Positions 39,101 to 51,404 of a stretch of 64,000 nucleotides of DNA are shown piece after piece. The position numbers and the translations under genes are program-made. A model generated the notes under the pieces. That model saw only the letters and a program-made list of their open reading frames with translations, searched no databases and was not told the DNA's origin. Source of the DNA: Anisakis pegreffii (lineage: Eukaryota; Nematoda; Chromadorea; Rhabditida; Anisakidae); assembly GCA_035041965.1 (NCBI GenBank), contig JAPYMA010000939.1, forward strand, positions 1-64,000. Reading direction: 5' to 3'. Each line of letters begins with the position of its first letter. The stretch's first letter is position 1.

Positions 39101-42100
39101 ATTATCAAGTTACCAAGTAACAGCTCAGTGAAAATGAGTCAGGAAATCAAATTCAACGAATCTACATCCCATGAGTTAAGTCGCAATATTGATTGTTCAA
39201 GACAAAATTCCAATTAATTTATTATACATCCAGCTTGTTCAGTAGTTGAAAATTCAATCGTATCATCGAAAATTTGAAACCTTCTGCACTTTACAATGAT
39301 ACCTTTGGAATAGTTTTCATCCCTTCAAACTATCCGCGCGAACAGTAAATTCCATAGTCAGAGTAAATTCTTTTCTTTGAATATCTATCAGCCGCCATCA
39401 AATTCTGACGCATTTCATTGCGTGATAGTTAGATCTGTGGAGAAATGAAACATGTCAATGTTTTTGTGACATTCCAGATAACACTTCCGTGTATTTCATT
39501 GAAAATTACTTCTTGTATCTATCGTTTTCAGTGAAATGAACCATCACATAACAATATGAAGCATCCCCTAAGCCCCTCTTCGAACCGTCCATTCGAGCTA
39601 ATTCATAAACCCGGAACTTTTTGATGGACAATAACAATCACTGTAAATACCATCTGTACAAAGATTAACACGCTGTACTCGTTGCTTACGGATGCTTGAT
39701 TAGTCACGCACATGTGTTTGTATGATACGAGTGTATAACATGCAGAAAACATCGGCAATCCTGAATGGTCGCAATTCCACACATCCCCGCTCGCTAGTTT
39801 CACGCTGTATTATACGAATGCCACAGTTTATTAACTGTTGTATCACTGTAGAAATGTTACTCAAACTGAACACGTTTATGTGATTGGTTATGATATAAAT
39901 AAATGTTGGTGTTTATGAATGAATGTATTCAATAAAAATAATGCATTTTGTTCTACTCTACCATCTTAACGTTGAACATGATCTATTGTTTATTATATCT
40001 GGGCATAAATTCACTTCTTTAATCAATTTGGTCGATTCAATTTTGTTACAGTTCTTTTTTGGTGGAGTGGCCACTGCGAAACCTTGACTGACTGGTTTGG
40101 CTGATTTTGTATTTATTGTATAGCTGAAACTCCACTCGATCAGATCATTACGGTGAATGATAAGATAACCGATGTAATTCAAATGATTTTTTGAGTTCGT
40201 ATGGTGAACTGAATTCCGAATCGCAGCATATCACACGAATACAGATCATTCTCTTACCGAAACAAAGTACATATCACAAAAACACCATGAAAATGATCTA
40301 TTTTGAGATGCAAGCATCTGGAAAGCGCAATGTATAGAGTATCGCAATTCGAGTCCATTTTTCACTAAAACATATATCAGATCGTTGCTGTCGAAAAAGA
40401 ACTAGACCACCGAGAACGAGCCAGCAAATAGTTCCAATCGGAAACTTTGATTAATCCTCATCAATTCAATTTTAAAGTCGTGCCATATTTTATGGGCTAA
40501 CACAGCGTAGGGGGCGCTTTTAAAGAAGGGCGAAGAATTGCGTGTGTGTGTGTGTATGTCTTTTGGTTGATTTTTCTCGATTGTTTTCTTATTACGAAAG
40601 AAATAAAAAGGATCAGAATGAAGAATCCAGCCGCTGAAAATAGATCCTCTTCAAGAGGATTACTTCGCGATTAATCTATTGTTTTTGCCACAACTATTGC
40701 TTTCAAACAATAAACTAATGAAAACACAAAGCAAAGCAAAACGAATTGATTATGGAGCACATCACATATCAATACGAACACATTTATGTACGTCAATTAT
40801 TTAGAAATTTTTTGAAACATAAATGTTTATGTTGGTTCATCCATCAATTCGTTCACTGATTTAACCAAGCCGTTGATTGATTCAACCGATCAGCTTTTGC
40901 ATCTATGAGATGAGATGATGTTTTTGTTTTGTAAAGAATACAAGATGCACTCAAATTCATTCAGTCATTTATTCATGTAACTGTCACATTCCATCAAATT
41001 CTTCTGTTCAGTCGCTGTTTTAGTGAACAATTTCATATGTCACATAGATATGTCTATAAGATAAATATAGCAGTGATAAATAAGACAGATATAGTTAGTT
41101 GCACGTGCGGATTAATATCAAAGACGCGCATAGTGCACTATTCGCTAGCTTTCACGAACTAGCGAAAGTCAACGAAATATTGGAATACCTAGTCCGCAAC
41201 TAGCGAAACAGCTATACCGCTATCTCGATAACTTTCTCTAATAAGCAAAAGTTAACGAATAACACGCTATTACCCATTTTGATAGATATTTCTCACTTTG
41301 GTTCATGAACAAACAAATTTTTTGATGAATTGATCATGGAGCAATTGATCATCGTATATCAATAAACGAACTCTTGTTCTATTGTGGTACACCTAAAAAT
41401 TTGATAATCTTCTACTTAAGCAAGCTTTATATCGGTTAAATATACTGCACTTGGACATGTAGATATAGGAGAGTGGTCATGAAGTGAAGGAGAAGATTTT
41501 TGTAGATATGATCTCAAGATTTTTTCTTCTCAAATTTTTAACAGCCTCCTTTTGAAGTGCAAAGAGTTTCGCCGCCGCAATGTAATGAATCAGTTTTTGA
41601 GCGTCAAACTTATCGAAGTGCTTTTCATGTGGTGAAGTTACCCCTTTGAACATAAATTTATTGTGAAAATGCGCGCCGCCGTCAGGGAATTGTTGATAAT
41701 CTTCTGAGTAAAATATAAGTTAAAATGAATTTTGGCTAATGGCTTCAATTTCTCATTGTGAAATACACTCAAACCATCATTTTTCATTTCAAACTTTGAA
41801 ATCAAAGCACAACCGTACGAAAATCCTCTACATAGAAATTTAGTCACTGAAACTTTTTCCTTCGGCGTATAAATAGATGTATGTGTGTATGAGTTTTGAG
41901 AGAAATTCTTGCCTCGGTCTGATTTCATCTGGACTACTTTCATCAAATTTCAGATGAACGTAGACAATGAAGTATTTATATGGATTTCCACACATCATGA
42001 TTCCCTCTCTTGATACACAAAGATTCGAAAATTTTTAAAATTTGACATTTTCCGAAGAGTAAAACAATACTCAATTGTATATATTCATGTATTCTATATG

Positions 42101-45100
42101 GCTGCAAACATGCGAATTTCAACTAGCATCGTATTAATTCACGAGAAAATTTGATAGATTTGTCATTAATTCAGTTGGTTTCAACGGAACGAAATGAACC
42201 GACTCACATCAAATGCGTCTTCTTGTCACGACTTTCTAATCCATCTAAGATGAATCCTCGAATGAGAAAGAATGAGAAATTCAGCCAAGCGAAAAATATA
42301 ACTATTCTGGATAGTGAGAATAAATGTTCGACATTTTCGTAAACATCCGATAAAAATAGAATACTGATTAAGCATTCGTCTAAATGTGCCGTCCAAAATT
42401 AGAAACGATGAAGCATAAATTTTTTCCGAAGCATTGAAATTGAATTTATATCTCAACACAAATACGCCACAAACACGTCAAATATTCACTCATAAAAAAG
42501 CAATAAACTGAGCATGTTTGCCTTAAATCAAGAAAAAAACGTTCGCGTTTCCAAAAATAACTTTTATGTGATTGTTTGTGTAATGTCTATGCTCAAAAAT
42601 GCTTACTCGTTATACAGTGAACGACTGAAAGGGCAACTCGAAATTTTAACCCTCTGGTTGTATCTAACCGATTGAAAGCTCATTTCATAATTCGGTAACC
42701 AAAACTTCTAGTTGTTCATCGGAAATTGTCGGATAAAAATGTCAAGCGTTGCTTGACTCGGTGTTATTTTGATGACTGATTTCCCGAGTGTAATGCAATC
42801 ACACTCGAATCACGAACAGCTCATTATAATCGAATACTGTACTAGACAATTCCCTCGAAACTGCTCTGCTTACAGCTGACTTCAAAACGTATCAAACCTT
42901 TGCGACTTAGAGAATCGTTAAATTTTGTAATTAGTGAGCGCTTCACATTGACCATGTGGATCAGCAGTTGAACTATGATTTTGAGCCTCAACAAGAAATG
43001 CTCAGTCACTGATGGTGATGGTGAGGTGATGATTAAAATTTCAATGGTTGAAAGACGATAGCTGAAGGCAGGAGTTTGAATTCACTTCGAGAACAGCTCA
43101 GATTCTTTTCAATAACGCTGAACATCGAAACATCTCAAAATTCCTTTCTAATCAGTACTAAAATGAAGCACAAAGTATTCATGCATTGTGAGACGATGGT
43201 TGAAATTCCGTTGGAATATCAAAATGTCATATTTGACGACAATATTTGAATATAGTGACTATTTTTAGCAGTTCTCTTGCCTGTTTATGTATTTAATACA
43301 TGTTGATTACTTCATGAGTAATCAAACACCATGATTCATTCATTTAAACACTGTTATTGTCAACGTTAACAGCAATTTTCACCATTCAATCAGTTGCTCC
43401 ACAGTCAAAATATAACCATAACAAAATCGTCCCATCCCGTCCACTCAGATTGTATTCGAAAGATTATTAAAATGAACCTCATGAAAAGGGGACATGCACG
43501 AAATTGATGATATCAAGTATTGGAAATTTCGTTTCAGAAATGAAAAAAGTTTCCGATTTGAAACAGTTAGTGATGACTGCATTATCGTTCGATTCATTAT
43601 TGTGGTACTTCTGATTCTTCATAAACTTCCACTATCTTCCCTTCTTCATAGCCCCATCTAACTATGTGGAAAGAAAATATGAATAGCTATCATTCATATG
43701 CAATAAATGCACTATCCACCAATATCTCATCAGCAATTAAGCGATATCGTAGGCAATTGATTCATTATTCATTATGTTCATGTCAGATAGCACCACCACA
43801 CATCGATTCAATGTGTTAAGATAAATCACCGACATTTCAATATTCATATATTCCATTAGACATTCAAACACCAATCGAAAATAACACCGATGAATTAATT
43901 CATCTCTCGTAATTTATTCTCCTCTCGGATATGGAATATGCGATAAATCAAATAAAATACACGCTAACTTTTTCATTCTTGCCATCATTCATTCATGATT
44001 TCACTCACTGTTAGCCAATACGTGAAACTTTTTAAATGAAACTAGAAAAATTTCAAATTACTTTTTTTTCATTCCGTTACACTGCTCATTTTTATTTCAG
44101 TTGTGCTTATTTTTTTTAGTTTCAGACAAATTTCTCACTTCTTATTCAGTTAAGCATTGCAGCTTTTTTTTGTAAGCTTTTATAATTCGATGCACTTTCT
44201 GTCTCACTTTCAATCATCGCTTAACAACATTTAAAGTGCACTCGAGAAGCAACCATTCATAAATATAGCATCCATCCATGCTTTTTCAGTGCTCTTATTC
44301 AATTGCTTGCTGTTATTCACTCAACGAGAACGAGACAATAAACACGAAGACGAAATTCTCTCGCGTTTACGCTCATATTTCTTCAAGACATATTTATTCT
44401 CATCTAAAACATATGAAGCATCTAAGATTAGAAACACTATCGATCTTTTACGATAAACACTTTATTATTGTTGAGTGGCAGAAGTGGAATATTTAATACA
44501 CGTTGTGTTCCATTCGTTGCTGTTTACATGAACTACAGCTGGCTACAGCTCTGTTAGATAACTAACGATAAGCTGTGACAATAACACCAAACAACCAATA
44601 GGCCGTTAACTAGCGTTCATGTGCTGCTGTACGGCCATTCAGGATGATTTGTGGCTTGCTTGCCGTACTTGACTAGGTCCAGTCTGCTGATCTTTCGTCT
44701 GGACTAATGGATATATGGAGCCAGATATACGAGGATAAGAGGAGAGTCGAGAACGGATCCCAGAGAAGTAGGCAATTCCACTCATGGTTGAAGATTTGGC
44801 TGCATGACTGAATAACGAACGATCTGATTATTGAATGATGAGGTTACGATATACGAGTGTGTAGAGCTCTAGATCAGACAGAGGTTAAACCAAGAGCCAC
44901 CAAGCCAAGAAAGAAGGGAACAGTGGAAAGTATGAACCAAAAATGGCTAAAAGACAGAGCCCACTGGCAGAAAAAAAACACATACAAAAGATTAGATGTG
45001 GCAAACAATGTGATGCTCTTGGATGGCAAAGGCAATAGCCACATATAAGTGATCTAGATGGATTAAAGCGTCGTCGTCTTTGAAAAAAAAAAAAACCTCA

Positions 45101-48100
45101 ATAAACCCTTATCTCTCAGCTGAGCTGTTTTCCTTTTAGCTGCTTGATTCATGGCTTCAGCTGACTACTGCTGTGTTGTTGCTGTTGTTTTTGTGTTACG
45201 CTAAGAACCACTAACACGCTCACATAATCTCACAGCCAAGAAAATTAACAAAAGAAACAATTGAATAAATTGCGAAATATCGCCTATTTCCATACAATAT
45301 TCTAAGTGATACTTGAGAATCTGAATTTTATTTCCAAGTGAACATGCTGGACAGAGGTGAAACGAATGCGAATTCTGATAACAAATATGTGCTTTAAGAA
45401 TTTTGCTGACACTGAGCTGACACTCATTCGAATATCTGATGAATAAAGAATCAACAGCTTGAGACTTTAAACAGATTCTTGTTGATTATGAAATCCCAAT
45501 CGGCGTTTCTGAGAAGCACTACTAACGTAGCGCTCTTCAATAAGTCGCCCCATACAGTAGTGTTTCCAGGATTCCGGGAAAGACACCAGTTCATCATGAG
45601 CATTGCAGCGCTTATTCAAGATTCAGTTTACCCACACGCATACCTATAGGCAATCAGTATGGATGACCATTGAAATGATATACTAACTGCAATCAGTTGA
45701 TTCGCTTTTAATGCTTCCATCTTCTTAATTTACTAAGCCCTTTTGAAACTCTATGAATTCGATTAATTTTCATTCGATATCATCAAGAACTTTTGCGTTT
45801 AATTTTAAGCAACTTCAATGTCCGTAAAATTTCATTGAATTTTGAAGATGTGACTGAAAATTCCTTCTGATCAATTCAATTCAGACGATTATATCGGTTA
45901 TCAACTACAGTAAAGAACTTTCTGATCTCGTTCATTCATTAATATTACACGAAATTGCTTAAGAAATATGATGGATTAAAATGAACGATTCAACTGCATT
46001 TAAATTAAACAACTGGCTAAAGAATGGAAACAAGAATTTTTATTTCTGATCAATATCCAAATGAAGTGACGATCTTTCAAATGAAATGCATCGCGAATAG
46101 AAGACGTCGACTATTATCCAATTTTCCTCAACACTATATCTCCAAAGATATTTTCTCATTTCGAATGATGTTCCAATCACAATTATTAACGCTTTTAGAA
46201 CAATTTAGTGAATATATTTTCAAATGTCGTTGAAATCAGAACAATGATAACACATTCAACTGTTCTGAAGGCAATTATTCTGCAGTAAATCACTGTGGGT
46301 GTTATGCCGGCACAAAGGAAACTATTATCAGAAAATGCTTCCCTGAACGATTTTGTACTTCGTTTGGCTTCACTTTCTTGAATAGTGTATGATGTTAGAT
46401 TCCCCAAAAAAAATCATTAATACACTTTTTTTTCTGGTATATCTTCAATTTCGCAGACAAGTGCTTCAGAAAAATATCCAAAATCAAAGCAATCCAGAAG
46501 CCGTCTGTCGCGACAAGAAAATCCCAAATGCCTTCCTCAGAACGAGTCTATGATCACCTCTCTACATCCGTTTGTATTCGTTTTTCTGCTATATCTTAAG
46601 ATAACACATCCTGACATACAGTCCAGTAGAGGTGTCTGACACAATGCAGATATGTACATTCGTATGAATGCTCGGTTAGAAAAGTATTGCGGAGTTTTTG
46701 AAAATTCATTGGATGCTTGTTTATAAATTCAACTAAAATATCAAGGAAGTATCTCGTTTCGAATGATCACACAACATTCATGCTAAATAACTGTTGTTCG
46801 AATATATTTTGTCTGTTAACAGCCAAATGACATGCTCGTTTTGTTCTATTTATCATGTGATACAATACATGAAAAACAATTCGATTGGTACATGATTCCC
46901 GTATAAATATCAGATTGTTGCCTCATTTGCTGCTTATGAATACGAAACATATCTTCTATCTGATCAACGATAAAAGCAAATAAATGATTTCATGTGATGA
47001 CGATGATGATGATGAATAAGACAAACAAATGAATGAACTATCCGATGAAAGCAATTTTATGAGTTTCACGTTGACAATTGCCTGTCGAGTTGCTATTTGA
47101 AGTGAAACTGCCGTACTGATTGATATCGCTATCATAGTAATTGTTCAATACATTTGGTTGACAATGCTAAATTGACAGTTTCAGTGATCTACTATGATGA
47201 TCTGTTTGAACATCTGCGAATAGTGACAATCAAAATCGTACGAGCAATTAAGTTTACGATGAATTAAGTTTGCGATTATAGCAGCCAGCTCATGGATAAA
47301 TGCTTATTGTGGGAAATTTGGATAGTTTAAGTGATCGCTGATTGAAGACAATATCCCAACTGTTGAGATGAAAATTTCAGCGATACAATTTGCGACAACA
47401 TGGAAGATATTCAAGCGTTATGTGAGGTTTAAGTTGAAACCGAATGAGGGTATCAAATTTTATTGCGATGATAAGTTTGATGAGCAAGAGAATGAAGTGA
47501 CTCTGAGCAGGTCATTCGGATATACGGCTTGCTCGGATGGATTCCATATGAGGAATATGAAACGTGATAGACAAAAACAGGCAATTCGGACAGCTGGTAA
47601 AAATCAATCATTTCAACTGATCAACTATCGTTTTTTTTTTCCAGATCTTGAAATATAAGTTTGTTTTGGACTTCGATAGACTCAAGATTGATGCGACACT
47701 TAGATGGGTCTCAAATGTTTCCGAAAATGTCAAGGCCAGCTGGAACAGATGAACTGAAACGGTTGTGTGCTCGATGATGAGGTGGTGCTCGAAGTTGAGT
47801 TGCGTCAACGAGATAAGTTCTCTGAATTATGCAAAACTCGATGAGTTTTCGAAGATCTTCAAAATAACTGACCTGTTGCAAGAGGGCGATTTGTTGTTGG
47901 GTTGCTGCGGCTGTAGCAGCACAATTGCTGTTAAGTGAAGGAGTTGTGGTTGTTGGTGAACCATCAGCAGCAGCAGCAGGTAGTGAATTCGACGATGACG
48001 TTAGAATATAGTCGAGTAAAGGTAGATGAACGGCTGATGAGGTGGAGGATGCCTGTGACGAGATACTACTTGCACTGCTACTCTCGAACGACGACTCCTT

Positions 48101-48115
48101 CTGATTATCGCACAT
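24158..48115 (-). CDS. hda-4: Class IIa histone deacetylase HDA-4 (HDAC4/5/7/9 family)
   Basis: Signal-responsive transcriptional corepressor that binds MEF2 and shuttles under 14-3-3 control. Exons 5' to 3': 47873-48115, 32714-33051, 31558-31742, 31109-31424, 29538-29983, 28992-29252, 27572-27804, 26277-26423, 25980-26108, 25672-25833, 25368-25555, 24835-24970, 24598-24693, 24158-24271; all phases agree, 997 residues. Order: Gln-rich helix (about 75-120, [17 protein letters not shown]), MEF2-binding-like [14 protein letters not shown] (about 205), 14-3-3 site [11 protein letters not shown] (Ser near 323), Ala/Gln/Ser-rich linker, second basic helix [16 protein letters not shown] (about 535), catalytic domain from TGLVYDSAM (about 595). 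Zinc ligands lie in [10 protein letters not shown] and GFDAAKGH, the active-site pair in RPPGHHAEY, and the class IIa structural-zinc residues in CVCG, EHGGR and LPCGG. The position that is His in vertebrate class IIa enzymes is Tyr here (LEGGYDL, near 914). The first in-frame ATG is used. Confidence 0.96.
41141..41207. repeat. Short inverted repeat TTCGCTAG/CTAGCGAA
   Basis: TTCGCTAG at 41141-41148 is followed by its reverse complement at 41159-41166 and a second CTAGCGAA at 41200-41207, within the first hda-4 intron. This could be a small hairpin or the remnant of an element. Confidence 0.6.
44640..45095 (+). mobile_element. Probable 5'-truncated non-LTR retrotransposon fragment
   Basis: A stretch of more GC-rich sequence in the hda-4 first intron ends in a 13-base poly(A) (45083-45095), as retroposed DNA does. 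The plus-strand frame at 44857-45048 reads as a basic tail with [11 protein letters not shown], which resembles the conserved WxxxAxDRxxW motif at the C-terminus of many LINE/RTE-type reverse transcriptases. No reverse transcriptase core is present, and target-site duplications were not identified, so the left limit is a guess. A processed pseudogene or SINE is the alternative. Confidence 0.45.
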
Positions 48116-50150
48116 CACTCACGGATTATCAGCCAAAACTGTTGTTTACACGTAAAACAAGAACACAATAACAACGCTGATACTAACAGCCTCAAGACCA
48201 GTAAAATACAACACTTTCAATAGTATGACTTTACTGATGCCAATTTTTACGGCGATTGATCAGTTCAATTGAACAGTCGGATCAGATCCGAATCAGTCGA
48301 ATAATATTCAACAAGATTGAGAAATCGACAGCAAACTGCGAATTCGACGTACAAATTCGACTGCCTCAAATAAGTTGAATTTTCAGTCGTCGGATTCTGT
48401 GGAATTCCCAGTGAACGATAACGATCCGTGCAGTCGTGTAACCATATAGAACATCTATCTATTAATGCCAATAAAACATAATTCGGCTGGTAGCTGCTAT
48501 TGATTCAGATAGAGCAGATTTGCAGAGATATGTATGTGACTGTGCAGCAGCAGCAGCAGGTAGGCGGATTCAGCAGCAGCAGCAGCTCTTGATACAAATA
48601 CCAATCACACATCAGCAACACTATCGATCCGGCGTTGATCAATAACCGATCGATGCGTTCGTTCTTCCTCTATCTATTAATAGGTCAATCATCAACAATT
48701 AATCATCATCCGTTTATAACGCCAACCCAAGAACAGATCGTCGTCATCGAACGTTCGGCGTTCGTCAAACAATTGCCAAATGCAACAAATAAATCAAACT
48801 TGAAGAAACCTTGAATATGAATTATGAAAAATGAACGACGAAACGTAACGGAACACTTCCGAATCGAATAAAATGAACAAAACGAACTGATTAGACAAGC
48901 GCTGAACCGAAGACGTCAACGAAAAAGAAGTGTGAAGTTATTTTCAGCAGTGACAATGACACTCTCCGAACTAATTGTGAACAATAAAGTTTATACGAAA
49001 GAAACGAACGATTCTAAAAATACACGCAGACACTGACATTTCAACATTGACAGCTCGTGGATCAAACAATTATTTTCATCTCAACTCAACATACATCATA
49101 CACAAACAACAATTGCATATGATGATGTGAAGAGCATAAAACAGCGATAAACGCTTTTATTAAACAAACACAAACGCCTTCAATTGTTGCTTAAGATCAG
49201 TTGAGTTCAGATGAAAAGATTGAGTGAGTGGTCGTTGAATTAGAATAGAATTATTATAGTAGAACTACTGAAATGTTTGAATGGAATAAATGAATGAAGG
49301 AAGCATTGCTTGTTGTTGCTTACTCGCATGCTGGATCGCTTACTTACTTACTCATCTATTACTGGTTAAATAGTGATCGTTGCTTCGTCTGTTAGCCAGC
49401 CATTTAAATAGAATGTTGGTTAATGGTTGAATAAGCGCTGCTGCAATTTTAGTTCCAGTCTTATTGTCCAGTATCAATATCGGTTAGTATCATTATCACT
49501 ATCAGTATTAAAGGTTTCTTCGACAAGCGCGAACCACAAATGAATTGAATTGCACTGCATTGGATTACATGGCCGCATTGAATCGAACGAATTGAAATAC
49601 GAATTCAGTTGTGTGTACGTACGTACTGCTGCTGCATTGAAGTTGTGAAATTATTTGTGCTACTGTCAAGCTGCATTCACTCCTATTCTACACAGTCTTT
49701 TCGCTAACACTCTCAATCTTTTGAAACGTCGAAAGCATTAAACAACGATGGAGATCATGAAAAACTGTTGGGAACTAGAAGAAACACGATGGATGAAAGC
49801 AGTGAACATGAACTACAAAAGACGAACGCCAGTCAGTGAAACTCTTATCAAATTCAGCAGTGGAAGAGTGCAGAATCGGAACGAAACGTTATCGTGTGTG
49901 AAGCATGCGACCGGGAAAGCAATAGAGCGGCTGGCAGTAGTCATAGAATATTGGAGGAATATTCGAAGAGAGGAGGATGAACAAGAAGAAACGACGAAGA
50001 GTGATGATTGTTGATGAATTAAAGCAGTAAATATGATCGACGAATGAAGCAAGGAATGTGTTGTGGTGGTGATGGTGGTTATAGTGTTTTTGATGGCGAT
50101 GATAACAGATGAGGCAAACAATTTTAGCGACGATGAGGATGAGAAAACGT
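48116..50150. other. 5' flank of hda-4
   Basis: Should contain the 5' UTR and promoter of hda-4. It shows CAG triplet runs at about 48544-48560 and 48570-48583 and otherwise AT-rich sequence. A plus-strand frame from the ATG at 49748 (88 codons, acidic end) has no recognised motif. No promoter element can be named. Confidence 0.4.
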
Positions 50151-50585
50151 TAGCAAGACAAGGAAATGAGGCAAATAAACTGAATTGAAAATGAATCCAA
50201 TGGAATGCCAGCCGGTTGTTCCAGTTGCTGCTACTGACTGTTGTGCTATAGAAATGTTGCTCCAGCAGTTCACTCAGTTCATTTCTATCCCTTTCCGTCC
50301 TCCTCCCGTCGAATCTGTCATTGCATCGAGCGTTTCTTCGAAATCCTCACGGTCTCATCGAAACGGTTTCTTCTTTAATTCTTTCAAACGCTCTCTTGTG
50401 ATTGCCTTCTTACCCCTTCAGAAAGCGTTTTTCACATGTCTCATTTATCATGTGTACCTCATTATTTCATTTCGTTTGCATTTCATTTACCGGCTTACTT
50501 CTGCGACCAATTCATCGCTTCCATAACGTCTGTCCACACCGCACCAGCTGTCAACAACACGTAACGTTTAAACAACACTTCGGCT

Positions 50586-51404
50586 ATGGGTATTCCCCAT
50601 TTTCCTTTCTCTCTCCGTTCCCGTTCCAGTTCGCTGTATTCACACCACAAGCCACCTCGCCAGCCACCTCTCATCGACTCCACACACACACAACAATCGC
50701 ATTGCGTCTCACACTCTTGCGAGCGATTTTATCCCATCTCTCTAAATGACGCTCTCGACTCTCGACTAAACCAACAACTAACTATAACGTCTCGATATCA
50801 ACCAAAACATGAGCAAATATGCATAAACAAAGGCACGAATCGAATCGCACGTTCATATAACCACCGGCAGTCAACACGGTTGTCACTCAGAATCGCCATA
50901 TTTCCTCAGAAATCAAGCATTCTAGACCCTCCATCTGCGTTAAGGCATGCGAAAATTCCTCTCGAAACGGCTTGTTCCCGACGTTTCCACTCATTTCATT
51001 CTGATCATACATTTGAGCAGTCTGTTTCCTGCAATTTCGCCACAATCCCAGTTGTTTCATATCAATCATCATTGTGGATCTCAGCGTTGTCTACGCTTCA
51101 TCTTCTCAGTACTGCTACCGCATTCTTTTGCATGGGGCATCCAGTCATCATATGGTTTTGTCTAAAAATAACTTTAATGATCATCCTCATCCAAATCATA
51201 CGTAATGCTGACGAGACGACGGGTAACGACTTTCAACAGCATCCACGGGAAACGCCTCACTTCCTCGTCGGTTCTCTCTGCTTCGATTCTTTTCTTTCTC
51301 ACACATGTCCACAATTTTGTTCTCTTGCAGTCTTGAGAAAGCCATTAGAAAGTCGGGAAGACCAGCCAGTCGAGCGAAGTCTGCTCCAACCAGTCAGTCA
51401 TTGA
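50586..51404 (+). CDS. Orphan 272-codon open frame, function unknown
   Basis: The longest uninterrupted frame in the window, starting at ATG. Its product is rich in Ser, His, Arg and Pro, with a hydrophobic stretch near residues 185-205 (IIWFCLKITLMIILIQII). The surrounding 50.2-51.5 kb is pyrimidine-rich on this strand, which itself depletes stop codons, and two other plus frames are also long here. No family is recognised, no intron structure is visible, and the site is about 2.5 kb upstream of hda-4. It may be an artefact of composition or a lineage-specific gene. Confidence 0.2.
   Translation: MGIPHFPFSLRSRSSSLYSHHKPPRQPPLIDSTHTQQSHCVSHSCERFYPISLNDALDSRLNQQLTITSRYQPKHEQICINKGTNRIARSYNHRQSTRLSLRIAIFPQKSSILDPPSALRHAKIPLETACSRRFHSFHSDHTFEQSVSCNFATIPVVSYQSSLWISALSTLHLLSTATAFFCMGHPVIIWFCLKITLMIILIQIIRNADETTGNDFQQHPRETPHFLVGSLCFDSFLSHTCPQFCSLAVLRKPLESREDQPVERSLLQPVSH

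Larger units (their letters stand above)
33052..47872 (-). other. hda-4 first intron (14.8 kb)
   Basis: Phase-0 intron separating the short first exon from the Gln-rich exon. The join is supported by the continuous Gln-rich reading (IALLQQ into [10 protein letters not shown]). It contains AT-rich sequence, a retrotransposon-like fragment (44640-45095), an inverted repeat near 41141 and only short ORFs. The size suggests internal promoters or enhancers, but none can be identified. A plus-strand ORF at 47368-47658 is the best candidate for a nested gene and remains weak. Confidence 0.85.

Noticed and set aside
47711..48118. hda-4 start one codon further upstream
   Set aside because: That codon is GTG; the first ATG is at 48113-48115.
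49748..50014. Plus-strand 88-codon frame upstream of hda-4
   Set aside because: No motif, overlapping open frame on the other strand, and no visible splice or poly(A) context.
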